DNA of 6,071 nt from Ruminococcus sp. UBA7477 (GCA_002479715.1 DLOT01000042.1:941-7011); one strand, 5' to 3'. Shown: positions 1 to 6,071, numbered from the stretch's first letter. Numbers and translations are program-made. Notes: a model not told the origin generated them from the letters alone.

Positions 1-694
1 TATCGGCATACAGGCGGGAGTCGATGAGGTTATTGCGGGCGTATTGCCTGACGGAAAGGCAAACGCGATCAATTCGCTCAGATCGGCAGGCAAGGTAGCA
101 ATGGTCGGCGACGGTAGAAACGATGCTCCCGCGCTGACAGCCGCCGATCTGGGACTTGCTATCGGCGCAGGGACCGATGTCGCTATTGACGCGGCGGACG
201 TTGTTCTTATGAACAGCCGCCTGTCGGATGTTCCTGCGGCTGTAAGACTAAGCCGGGCAACTCTGAGAAACATCCGTGAGAACCTGTTCTGGGCGTTTAT
301 CTATAACATAATCGGAATACCTCTTGCCGCAGGCGTTTATATACATCTATTCGGCTGGGAGCTGAACCCTATGTTTGGCGCGGCGGCTATGAGCCTTTCA
401 AGCTTTTGCGTTGTAACCAACGCGCTGAGGCTCAATTTTGTAAATATCCACGGCAAAAAAAACACTGAAAGGAGGCAAAAGGCTGTGAACAAAACCATGA
501 CGGTCGAGGGCATGATGTGTCCTCACTGCGAGGCGACAGTGAAAAAGACTCTTGAGGCAATAAGCGGCGTTGAAAGCGCGAAGCCTAGCTTTAAAACAGG
601 CAAGGTCGAGATCGTGCTTTCCGCACCTGTTGCCGACGATGTCCTGAGATCCGCTGTTGAAAACGACGGATACAAGGTAACCGCTGTTGAATAG
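1..694 (+). CDS. copA: Cu(I)-exporting P1B-type ATPase, C-terminal part, fused in frame to a CopZ-like HMA domain (5' partial)
   Basis: This is the end of a copper-transporting P-type ATPase; the frame is open from base 2 and the start lies outside the window. Seen in order: the end of the P domain with the hinge motif GDGRNDAP (bases 107-130; most relatives have Ile where this has Arg), then two membrane helices. The first contains the YN pair (FWAFIYN) followed by GIPLAAG; the second contains MSLSS. YN and MxxSS are the family's Cu(I)-site signatures, so Cu(I) efflux across the cytoplasmic membrane is the expected role. After NALRLNFVN comes a linker of about 20 residues and a complete HMA domain of about 68 residues with the metal site GMMCPHC (Cys codons at 518 and 527). 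It ends in tandem stops TAG TGA. C-terminal HMA fusions are known in this group, but the junction here carries a ribosome binding site and an A8 run (separate entry), so it may also be, or have been, two genes. Confidence 0.93.
   Translation, partial: IGIQAGVDEVIAGVLPDGKANAINSLRSAGKVAMVGDGRNDAPALTAADLGLAIGAGTDVAIDAADVVLMNSRLSDVPAAVRLSRATLRNIRENLFWAFIYNIIGIPLAAGVYIHLFGWELNPMFGAAAMSLSSFCVVTNALRLNFVNIHGKKNTERRQKAVNKTMTVEGMMCPHCEATVKKTLEAISGVESAKPSFKTGKVEIVLSAPVADDVLRSAVENDGYKVTAVE
455..487 (+). promoter_or_regulatory. Internal A8 tract, Shine-Dalgarno and GTG start at the copA/copZ junction
   Basis: Inside the fused frame lie eight A (455-462), a perfect AAGGAGG (469-475) and, nine bases later, an in-frame GTG (485-487). 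Initiation there would give a free 69-residue protein beginning (M)[14 protein letters not shown], the usual size and start of a CopZ copper chaperone. Bases 457-463 read A AAA AAC in the coding frame, a classical -1 slippery heptamer. The -1 frame meets TGA at 466-468 one codon later, directly before the Shine-Dalgarno. Either slippage or internal initiation could therefore give separate CopA and CopZ besides the fusion. Seen: the motifs and their phase. Inferred: that they are used. Confidence 0.5.
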
Positions 695-723
695 TGAAGA
701 GGGTCGGAAGACTGTACGAAAGG

Positions 724-752
724 GCTGTTGCGAAAAACGCGGCGGCTTTTTT
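724..752 (+). terminator. Intrinsic terminator after copA
   Basis: GCTGTTGCG (724-732) and CGCGGCGGC (738-746) form a nine-pair RNA stem with three G-U wobbles and an AAAAA loop, followed by six T (747-752). The wobbles become A-C mismatches on the other strand, so it works as a plus-strand terminator, 29 bases after the copA stop codon. An outer imperfect stem (711-721 with 757-769) extends it. Confidence 0.75.
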
Positions 753-796
753 CATTTTTCGCATACAGTGTCGGATATTCGTTAGAAAATCAAGAC

Positions 797-834
797 AAAA
801 AAGACCCGCAGGACAGACATTTTTCCCGCGGGCC
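797..834 (-). terminator. Intrinsic terminator after ileS
   Basis: Read on the minus strand, GGCCCGCGGG (834-825) pairs with CCTGCGGGTC (812-803), ten pairs with two G-U wobbles, around a 12-base loop. Six T follow (802-797). It sits about 25 bases beyond the ileS stop codon. It faces the copA terminator, so the two convergent genes are insulated from each other. Confidence 0.85.
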
Positions 835-859
835 TTGCCGTAATAATATGCTGCTTTAC

Positions 860-3800
860 TTACTGTATCTTTTCAACACCGAGAGTTACCTTCTCGCCAT
901 TGATGTCCCAATCCTTGACGAAGCCCGCAGTTTGTCCGAACACAAATTCGTCACAGAGAACGTCATGACCGATAACGGCCTGATTGTTCATAATGATCTG
1001 CTCCAGCTTATCGCTTCCGCTCGAATAAACGTTGATGCGGTCGCAAACGTCAAAGTCTGCTTCTTTGCGCATCTGCTGGATCTTGCTGATTATTTCTCTC
1101 ACAAAGCCCTCCTCGATCAGCTCAGGGGTAAGGGTCGTGTCAAGAGCAACGGTCGTTTCACCCTCGGAAACGGAGTAGAAGCCGTCCTTTTGCTTGATGT
1201 CGATGAGCAGATCCTCAGCGGCAAGCTCGATCTCGCCGCTGGAGATGCCAAGCTTCAAAACGCCGTTATCGTCAAGCTCTTTCTTTGCGGCAGCGCCGTC
1301 GATCTGTGACAGCTGAGCTCTTATCTCGCCGAGATATTTGCCGAACTTCGGGCCGACCGTCTTGAGCTGCGGCTTGAAGCTGTAGGATATGAGCGACGAA
1401 ACATCGTCCGTGAAAACAAGCTCCTTAACGTTCAGCTCGTCGCTGATGATCTCGCTAAAGTATTCGTCAAGCGCAACAGGCGATTTTACATACATCTTCG
1501 CGAGCGGCTGGCGGTTCTTTCTGTTAGATCCGTTTCTTGCCGCTCTGCCCAGAACGACGATCTCAAGGACCTCCTCCATCTCGGCTTCAAGTCTTTCGTC
1601 AATGAGCTTTTCATCAGCCTCCGGGAAGGAGCAGAGATGAACGGAAGCCGGTGCGTCCTTGTCAACACTGCAAACCAGATTGCGGTAGATGTCCTCCGCC
1701 ATGAACGGTATCATGGGAGCGGCAGCCTTTACAGTGGTTACAAGCGCTGTATAAAGAGTCATGTAAGCGTTGATCTTAGACTGCGACAGCCCCTGAGTCC
1801 AATACCTTTCGCGGCTGCGGCGTACATACCAGTTGGAAAGCTCATCGACAAAGCTGTCAAGAGCCTTAGCCGCCTCGGGGATACGGTAATTGGCAAGGTT
1901 ATCGTCTACAGCCTTGACCATTGAGTTCATCTTGGAAAGAAGCCACTTGTCCATAACCGAAAGGGCAGAATAGTCAAGAGTGTGCTTGGTCGGGTCAAAG
2001 CTGTCTATATTCGCGTACAGGACATAGAAAGCATATGTGTTCCAAAGAGTTCCCATAAACTTGCGCTGACCTTCAATGACCGCCTTGTCGTGGAAACGGT
2101 TCGGCAGCCACGGCGCGGAGTTGGTATAGAAGTACCAGCGGATAGCGTCAGCACCAAACTTTTTCAGCGCCTCAAACGGGTCTACAGCGTTGCCCTTGGA
2201 TTTGGACATCTTCTGTCCGTTCTCATCAAGAACAAGTCCGAGAACAATTACGTTCTTGTAAGGCGCTTTGTCGAACAGGAGGGTCGATATAGCAAGCAGT
2301 GAATAGAACCAGCCTCTTGTCTGGTCAACGGCTTCTGAGATGAAGTCGGCAGGGAACTGCTGCTCGAACAGCTCTTTGTTTTCAAAGGGGTAATGGTGCT
2401 GTGCGAACGGCATCGAGCCGGAGTCGAACCAGCAGTCTATTACCTCCGGGACGCGCTTCATCTGCTTGCCGCACTTTTCGCACTTTATAGTTACAGCGTC
2501 GATATACGGTCTGTGCAGCTCAATGTCGTCAGGACAGTTATCGCTCAGGGATTTCAGCTCCTCGATAGAGCCGACGGCGTGTCTGTGACCGCACTCACAC
2601 TCCCAGATATTAAGCGGAGTGCCCCAATAGCGGTTTCTCGACAGACCCCAGTCCTGAACGTTTTTCAGCCAGTCGCCGAAGCGGCCTGTGCCTATGCTTT
2701 CGGGGATCCAGTTAATTGTATTGTTGTTGGCGATAAGTCTGTCGCGAACGTCTGTCATCTTGATAAACCAGCTGTTGCGCGCATAATAGATCAGCGGAGA
2801 GCCGCAGCGCCAGCAGTGTGGGTAGTCATGCTCGAACTTGGGCGCGTCAAAAAGCTTGCCCTGTCTGTCAAGGTCTGTCAGAACGTCCTTGTCGGCGTCC
2901 TTTACGAACTTACCCGCATATGGCGTTTCGGCGGTCATATTGCCCTTTTCGTCCACAAACTGAACGAACGGGAGATCGTACTTTCTGCCGACCTTTGCGT
3001 CATCCTCACCGAAAGCAGGCGCAATATGAACTATTCCGGTACCGTCGCTCATCGTAACATAAGAGTCGCATACCACATAGAAGCCCTTCTTGTTCTGCTT
3101 GGCTGCACATTCTCCCGTGCAGTCATACAAAGGCTCATATTCTTTTCTTTCAAGATCGGTTCCGATATAGCTCTCCAGTATCTCGTATGCGGGTGTATCC
3201 TCAGTGCCGAGCTTTCCTAAAACTGTATCAAGAAGAGCCTTAGCTAAGATATAGGTGTATTCGTCGGCAGCCTTGACCTTGCAGTATTCCTCATCGGGGT
3301 TCACACACAGTGCGACGTTCGAGGGCAGTGTCCAGGGCGTTGTCGTCCATGCGAGAAAATAAGCGTCCTCGCCGACGATCTTGAAGCGTACTACAGCCGA
3401 GCGCTCCTTAACTGCTTTGTAGCCCTGAGCGACCTCGTGTGACGAAAGCGGAGTTCCGCAGCGGGGGCAGTAGGGAACTATCTTGAAGCCTTTATAGAGC
3501 AGTCCCTTCTCCCATATCTGTTTCAGCGCCCACCATTCCGACTCGATGTAGTCGTTGTGATAGGTAACATACGGGTCGTTCATATCCGCCCAGAAGCCGA
3601 CAGTTCCTGAGAAGTCCTCCCACATACCTTTGTATTTCCAGACGCTTTCCTTGCATCTGTCGATAAAAGGCTCAAGACCGTACTGCTCGATCTGTTCCTT
3701 GCCGTCAAGACCCAGCGCCTTTTCGACCTCCAGCTCGACCGGCAGACCATGAGTGTCCCAGCCTGCCTTTCTGGGAACCATATATCCCTTCATGGTGCGG

Positions 3801-4012
3801 TATCTCGGGATCATATCCTTGATAACACGGGTCAGAACATGACCGATATGCGGCTTTCCGTTTGCAGTCGGAGGGCCGTCATAGAAAACATAGGGCGCTG
3901 CACCCTTGCGCTCCTCGATGCTTTTTTCAAAGATCCCGTTTTCCTTCCAGAATTTCAGGACCTCCTTCTCGCGGTCAACGAAGTTGAGGTCTTTATCGAC
4001 CTTGTGATACAT
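860..4012 (-). CDS. ileS: Isoleucyl-tRNA synthetase, type 2 (eukaryote-like)
   Basis: Cytoplasmic class I synthetase that charges tRNA-Ile and hydrolyses mischarged valine. Residues from the ATG at 4012: the N-terminal ATP-site motif HIGH at 55-58 within DGPPTANGKPHIGH, then GWDTHGLPVE. The CP1 editing domain has TTTPWTLPSN (223-232) and GTGIVHIAPAFGEDD (324-338, with the family's editing Asp). Metal-binding-type Cys pairs lie at 182/185, 400/403, 472/474 and 511/514. KMSKS is at 601-605, followed by the helical anticodon-binding region. At 1050 residues, with VPRKAGWDTHG and no Cys-rich C-terminal zinc finger, it matches type 2 IleRS rather than the roughly 920-residue bacterial type 1. Type 2 enzymes are known for low mupirocin sensitivity. 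A GTG at 4021 would add three residues, but it lies only three bases from AAGGA (4029-4025). The ATG is 12 bases away and gives MYHKVD, which I judge the usual family start. Monocistronic, under T-box control. Confidence 0.97.
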   Translation of the reverse strand: MYHKVDKDLNFVDREKEVLKFWKENGIFEKSIEERKGAAPYVFYDGPPTANGKPHIGHVLTRVIKDMIPRYRTMKGYMVPRKAGWDTHGLPVELEVEKALGLDGKEQIEQYGLEPFIDRCKESVWKYKGMWEDFSGTVGFWADMNDPYVTYHNDYIESEWWALKQIWEKGLLYKGFKIVPYCPRCGTPLSSHEVAQGYKAVKERSAVVRFKIVGEDAYFLAWTTTPWTLPSNVALCVNPDEEYCKVKAADEYTYILAKALLDTVLGKLGTEDTPAYEILESYIGTDLERKEYEPLYDCTGECAAKQNKKGFYVVCDSYVTMSDGTGIVHIAPAFGEDDAKVGRKYDLPFVQFVDEKGNMTAETPYAGKFVKDADKDVLTDLDRQGKLFDAPKFEHDYPHCWRCGSPLIYYARNSWFIKMTDVRDRLIANNNTINWIPESIGTGRFGDWLKNVQDWGLSRNRYWGTPLNIWECECGHRHAVGSIEELKSLSDNCPDDIELHRPYIDAVTIKCEKCGKQMKRVPEVIDCWFDSGSMPFAQHHYPFENKELFEQQFPADFISEAVDQTRGWFYSLLAISTLLFDKAPYKNVIVLGLVLDENGQKMSKSKGNAVDPFEALKKFGADAIRWYFYTNSAPWLPNRFHDKAVIEGQRKFMGTLWNTYAFYVLYANIDSFDPTKHTLDYSALSVMDKWLLSKMNSMVKAVDDNLANYRIPEAAKALDSFVDELSNWYVRRSRERYWTQGLSQSKINAYMTLYTALVTTVKAAAPMIPFMAEDIYRNLVCSVDKDAPASVHLCSFPEADEKLIDERLEAEMEEVLEIVVLGRAARNGSNRKNRQPLAKMYVKSPVALDEYFSEIISDELNVKELVFTDDVSSLISYSFKPQLKTVGPKFGKYLGEIRAQLSQIDGAAAKKELDDNGVLKLGISSGEIELAAEDLLIDIKQKDGFYSVSEGETTVALDTTLTPELIEEGFVREIISKIQQMRKEADFDVCDRINVYSSGSDKLEQIIMNNQAVIGHDVLCDEFVFGQTAGFVKDWDINGEKVTLGVEKIQ

Positions 4013-4040
4013 ATAAATCACCGTTCCTTAATAAATTTTC

Positions 4041-4080
4041 AAAAAAATAAGAGCGCTTGCCGAAAAAAGGACAAACCTCC
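4041..4080 (-). terminator. Regulated terminator of the ileS T-box leader
   Basis: On the minus strand GGAGGTTTGTC (4080-4070) pairs with GGCAAGCGCTCT (4061-4050): eleven pairs including three G-U wobbles, one bulged G (4054) and an eight-base loop. It runs into TTATTTTTTT (4050-4041). It shares bases 4061-4062 and 4069-4070 with the antiterminator, so the two folds exclude each other. This makes the switch transcriptional, with starvation for isoleucine allowing read-through into ileS. Confidence 0.7.
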
Positions 4081-4292
4081 ACCACCTTATTTCGCATACG
4101 GAGCTGAACGCCCGATATGTTATCCCGTAACGGAGGACACCGCCGCCGCCTACTTGCAAATGCTTTCGGGACGGGGCTACAAAGTGATGTTCGCACTGTG
4201 CCTGATCGCAGCGCCTTTCACCTGTCGGCGCCTCTCTGAAAAGCTTTCGGCACAGCCTACTGTCTTTGTCGCAGCCTTTGCTCTATTAACTC
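4041..4292 (-). ncRNA. T-box riboswitch (tRNA-Ile sensing) controlling ileS
   Basis: Leader RNA that senses uncharged tRNA-Ile. Read on the minus strand: the Stem I base pairs GGCT/AGCC and ACAAAG (4269-4264) with CTTTGT (4184-4179). The specifier loop has AGTA (4261-4258) opposite GAAC followed by ATC (4188-4186), an Ile codon. CTGTGCC (4255-4249) pairs with GGCACAG (4202-4196). The AGAGAG bulge (4237-4232) and the distal-loop GGTGAAA (4222-4216) are the conserved Stem I landmarks. A CCGTTA segment (4133-4128) and Stem III (CATATCGG with CCGTATG) follow. The T-box core is AAGG TGGT (4088-4081); its UGGU can pair with the ACCA end of tRNA-Ile. The antiterminator CGAAATAAGG (4094-4085) with CCTTTTTTCG (4070-4061) excludes the downstream terminator. 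The usual ACCGCG after TGGN is absent (see findings). Confidence 0.92.
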
Positions 4293-4299
4293 AGGTTAT

Positions 4300-4328
4300 A
4301 TTTTACCACCATTTCACCCGCTTGTCAA
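4300..4328 (-). promoter_or_regulatory. Sigma-A-type promoter of the ileS leader
   Basis: On the minus strand, TTGACA (4328-4323), a 17-base spacer, then TAAAAT (4305-4300). The -35 is perfect, the -10 has one mismatch and the spacing is ideal. Transcription should start near 4291-4293, about 16 bases before the first base pair of T-box Stem I. The -35 lies in an 11-base palindrome, GCTTGACAAGC. Confidence 0.88.
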
Positions 4329-4367
4329 GCGGCGACAGAAGCTTTTTGCGACTTTTTTCTAAAACTG

Positions 4368-4396
4368 TTGTAAAACGCGGCGGTTTGTGGTATCAT
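4368..4396 (+). promoter_or_regulatory. Probable promoter of the HAD phosphatase / PLC operon
   Basis: TTGTAA (4368-4373), a 17-base spacer, then TATCAT (4391-4396), with TG one base upstream of the -10 (TGG at 4388-4390) as in extended -10 promoters. An overlapping TATAAT (4397-4402) is an alternative -10 but has no -35 at proper spacing. The start would be near 4403, leaving a leader of about 26 bases. It is back to back with the ileS promoter, with about 40 bases between the two -35 boxes. Confidence 0.6.
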
Positions 4397-4428
4397 TATA
4401 ATGACAAATTCTGAAAGGCGGAGCTTTG

Positions 4429-5049
4429 ATGATAAAAAATATCATTTTCGACGTAGGCATGGTGCTTGTGGATTTTCGCTATATGGAATATTCGGCGGAG
4501 CTTGGATTTTCGCCCGATGAGGTCAAGGCTGTCTGCGGCGCGATGATAAATACCCCCGAGTGGGAGATGCTCGACAAAGGTATGATAACCCAATCGCAGG
4601 CAAAGGATAGGTTTATTGACCGTGATCCCGAACTGAAGCCGCTTATCGAGCGCTTCTGGAAGGATCTGACCGAGATAGTGCGGCCGTTTCCCCGATCAAA
4701 AGAGTGGCTGCGCTCGCTGAAGGAGCGCGGATATAATATCTATCTGCTCACAAACTACCCTGAGGAGATGTTTGCGCTTCACAGCAAGACCCAGTTTGAT
4801 TTTTTAGACTATGTTGACGGGATGGTCGTTTCTTCTCACGTTAAGCTTACCAAGCCTGACAGGCGCATCTATGAGTGTCTGATGAAAAAATATTCACTAA
4901 AGCCCGGCGAATGCGTTTTTCTTGACGACCGCCCCGACAACATCAAGGCTGCCGAGCTTCTGGGTATCAGGGCGATACTCGTTACCGGGCAGAGCAAGGC
5001 AATAGACGATCTCGGCAGGCTTCTTGCCGAATTGAATACGGAGGAATAA
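4429..5049 (+). CDS. HAD-superfamily phosphatase, subfamily IA, YihX-like
   Basis: Cytoplasmic haloacid-dehalogenase-fold hydrolase of 206 residues; members usually remove phosphate from small phosphorylated metabolites. Motif I is IIFDVGMVL, with the nucleophile Asp8. Motif II is LLTN with Thr108. Motif III is Lys142 in KLTKPDRRIY. Motif IV is FLDDRPDN with Asp166/Asp167 for magnesium. A helical cap occupies about residues 15-90. The acid/base Asp normally two residues after the nucleophile is Gly10. The same D-x-G-x-V pattern occurs in E. coli YihX, a glucose-1-phosphatase, so this is a family trait rather than decay, but the substrate here cannot be read from sequence. The ATG at 4429 is preferred over the TTG just before it: GGAG (4420-4423) lies five bases upstream and MIKNIIFDVG is a normal HAD start. 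The stop codon TAA overlaps an ATG of the next gene, so the two are co-transcribed. Confidence 0.9.
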   Translation: MIKNIIFDVGMVLVDFRYMEYSAELGFSPDEVKAVCGAMINTPEWEMLDKGMITQSQAKDRFIDRDPELKPLIERFWKDLTEIVRPFPRSKEWLRSLKERGYNIYLLTNYPEEMFALHSKTQFDFLDYVDGMVVSSHVKLTKPDRRIYECLMKKYSLKPGECVFLDDRPDNIKAAELLGIRAILVTGQSKAIDDLGRLLAELNTEE

Positions 5050-5054
5050 TGATG
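5040..5054 (+). promoter_or_regulatory. Coupling junction and ribosome binding site of the PLC gene
   Basis: GGAGG (5040-5044) lies inside the last codons of the HAD gene. Two in-frame ATGs follow. The first (5049-5051) overlaps the TAA stop as TAATG but is only four bases from GGAGG. The second (5052-5054) is seven bases away and better placed. Either way the PLC gene is translationally coupled to the HAD gene. Confidence 0.8.
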
Positions 5055-6071
5055 AAAAAAACAGTTCTGAACGCAGCGGCATTTTCTGCCGCCTCAGCCG
5101 CAGGCTACAAGCTTTGCAAGATCAAAGCCCATGCATGGAAAAGCGATACTCACTCATTCATTGCCCAAAGCGCACTTGAGATCTTGAAAAATGACGGTAA
5201 AACGGAAGCGTATGATATGCTTTCGCTCCACGCTGCCGATCTGCTCAGGGGAGCGACCTGCCCGGACTACAAGGGCGATACCGACAAGGGCCACGGCTTC
5301 CACTATTACTGCGCACGTGATATGAGGGGTAATAAGCTTGAGCTGTCTGAAAGCGGCTATTATAAATCCGGCAAAAATATCACTGCCGGTCCTGCATTTT
5401 CGCGCAGCGCAAGAACCATCTTTGAAGATAACTATCAGGCAGCGCTGTCATTTTATGCGGGAGGAAACACCCATAAATTCGTTGAGTTTGCGGGAAGATG
5501 CGTTCATATGCTCTCGGATGTCTGCTGTCCGCCGCACACCTCGAATCTGACTCTGACATCTGTCTATGCGCGCAGGCACAAGCAGTTTGAGGATCATGCC
5601 AAGGGGATCTTTCACCGCTATTTCGCGAACAGCTGCGAGATAGAGATCTATGAGCGTTTTAAGTACGGGGACTTTGGCGGAGTGTTCAACGAGCTTGCGG
5701 TGAAATCCTCCGATCATTATGACAAAATCGTTTTTGCAAAGGATCCAGGCGAGCTTGACTGCGTTATTGAGGAGATGCTGATTACCGCACAGAAAAACTG
5801 CGCCGCTATGCTTGAAAGGCTTTGCCGCGACGCCGTTACAGGCAAGTGCATAATCTGCGGCGAGCATTACTGTATCAAAAACGCCAAGAGCGGCGGATAT
5901 ATCTGCACAGGCGGAAGGATCGGTCTGCAAACCTCGGAGAAGCCCGGGGCTGTCGCCGTGTTCTCGCTGGATGACGACGGCGTTTTCAACATTCGGCTGG
6001 ACGGCGAAAGGCTCACGCTTATGAAAAGGCCCACAGGAGAGGACTTTTGCTTCGGGCTTAAGATCGGCAAT
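5052..6071 (+). CDS. Zinc-dependent phospholipase C (alpha-toxin catalytic family), probably exported, with a C-terminal ricin-like region (3' partial)
   Basis: Frame open for 340 codons to the window edge. Family members cleave phospholipids to diacylglycerol and a phosphorylated head group. Residues from the ATG at 5052: a KKTVLNAAAF N-terminus with a modest Ala-rich hydrophobic stretch, then AHA before Trp29. All nine zinc ligands of the family can be placed: Trp29, His34, Asp72 (GATCPDY), His84 (GFHYY), His152 and Asp156 (HMLSD), His162 (CCPPH), His176 and Glu180 (HKQFE). The spacings Asp-12-His, His-4-Asp-6-His and His-4-Glu equal those of C. perfringens alpha-toxin. The helical catalytic domain ends near residue 262. 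Beyond it come CIICGEHYC (266-274) and a stretch resembling a ricin-type beta-trefoil repeat (YCIKNAKSGGYI, then FSLDDDGVFNIRLDG), cut by the window end, with no recognisable PLAT/C2 domain. Activity, substrate and toxicity are unknown. Coupled to the HAD gene. Confidence 0.85.
   Translation, partial: MKKTVLNAAAFSAASAAGYKLCKIKAHAWKSDTHSFIAQSALEILKNDGKTEAYDMLSLHAADLLRGATCPDYKGDTDKGHGFHYYCARDMRGNKLELSESGYYKSGKNITAGPAFSRSARTIFEDNYQAALSFYAGGNTHKFVEFAGRCVHMLSDVCCPPHTSNLTLTSVYARRHKQFEDHAKGIFHRYFANSCEIEIYERFKYGDFGGVFNELAVKSSDHYDKIVFAKDPGELDCVIEEMLITAQKNCAAMLERLCRDAVTGKCIICGEHYCIKNAKSGGYICTGGRIGLQTSEKPGAVAVFSLDDDGVFNIRLDGERLTLMKRPTGEDFCFGLKIGN

Noticed and set aside
728..1309. Plus-strand open frame of 193 codons opposite the end of ileS
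   Set aside because: It begins inside the copA terminator hairpin and runs antisense to conserved ileS codons; the translation shows no recognisable family.
2393..3220. Plus-strand open frame of 275 codons opposite ileS
   Set aside because: Fully antisense to the editing and catalytic regions of ileS, with no ribosome binding site or recognisable domain; a by-product of codon bias on the other strand.
4025..4071. Translational T-box: TCCTT (4071-4067) pairing with the ileS Shine-Dalgarno AAGGA (4029-4025)
   Set aside because: The pairing is possible, extended by TTTTC/GAAAA, but a good intrinsic terminator with a T-run (4080-4041) lies between and explains control better. It could at most be a second layer.
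4320..4345. Plus-strand hairpin GCTT...AAGC followed by TTTTT
   Set aside because: The stem is short and bulged and there is no plus-strand gene upstream needing termination; it overlaps the ileS promoter.
4397..4402. Perfect TATAAT upstream of the HAD gene as the main -10
   Set aside because: No -35-like hexamer at 16-18 bases; the adjacent TATCAT has a 17-base-spaced TTGTAA and an extended TG, so it is the better candidate.
3749..4414. Plus-strand open frame of 221 codons across the ileS start and T-box
   Set aside because: It covers the ileS N-terminus, the structured T-box leader and both promoters, which explain this DNA fully.
5448..5930. Minus-strand open frame of 160 codons
   Set aside because: It lies opposite the phospholipase C gene, whose zinc-ligand pattern proves the plus-strand reading.

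Overview
The window looks like a chromosomal segment from a Gram-positive anaerobe of the Clostridia, most likely a Ruminococcus-like member of the Oscillospiraceae. This is inferred from four things: a T-box leader in front of ileS, a long eukaryote-like (type 2) isoleucyl-tRNA synthetase, strong AGGAGG-type ribosome binding sites, and a Cu(I) ATPase followed by a heavy-metal-associated domain. There is no sign of a mobile element, CRISPR array, tRNA or rRNA.

Layout. (1) Positions 1-694, plus strand: the 3' end of a copper-exporting P1B-type ATPase gene (copA), continuous in frame with a C-terminal CopZ-like HMA domain. The junction carries a run of eight A, a perfect AAGGAGG and a GTG, so it looks like an operon boundary erased by one base. 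(2) Positions 695-859: a convergent intergenic region holding one intrinsic terminator for each strand. (3) Positions 860-4012, minus strand: a complete ileS. (4) Positions 4013-4428: a divergent control region. On the minus strand it has a consensus promoter and an Ile-specific T-box riboswitch (AUC specifier, UGGU bulge, terminator). On the plus strand it has a weaker extended -10 promoter. (5) Positions 4429-5049, plus strand: a HAD-superfamily phosphatase of the YihX-like type. (6) Positions 5052 to the window end, plus strand, translationally coupled to the HAD gene: an unterminated gene for a zinc-dependent phospholipase C. It keeps all nine zinc ligands known from C. perfringens alpha-toxin and B. 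cereus PLC, but is followed by a Cys cluster and a ricin-like (beta-trefoil) start instead of an obvious PLAT/C2 domain.

How the parts work together. The copper gene end and ileS are unrelated and converge on back-to-back terminators. ileS is controlled alone, by uncharged tRNA-Ile. The HAD gene and the PLC gene form a two-gene (or longer) operon that leaves the window on the right. A link between head-group release by the PLC and dephosphorylation by the HAD enzyme is possible but is only inference. The points most worth following are the copA/copZ junction, the unusual antiterminator of the T-box and the PLC architecture.
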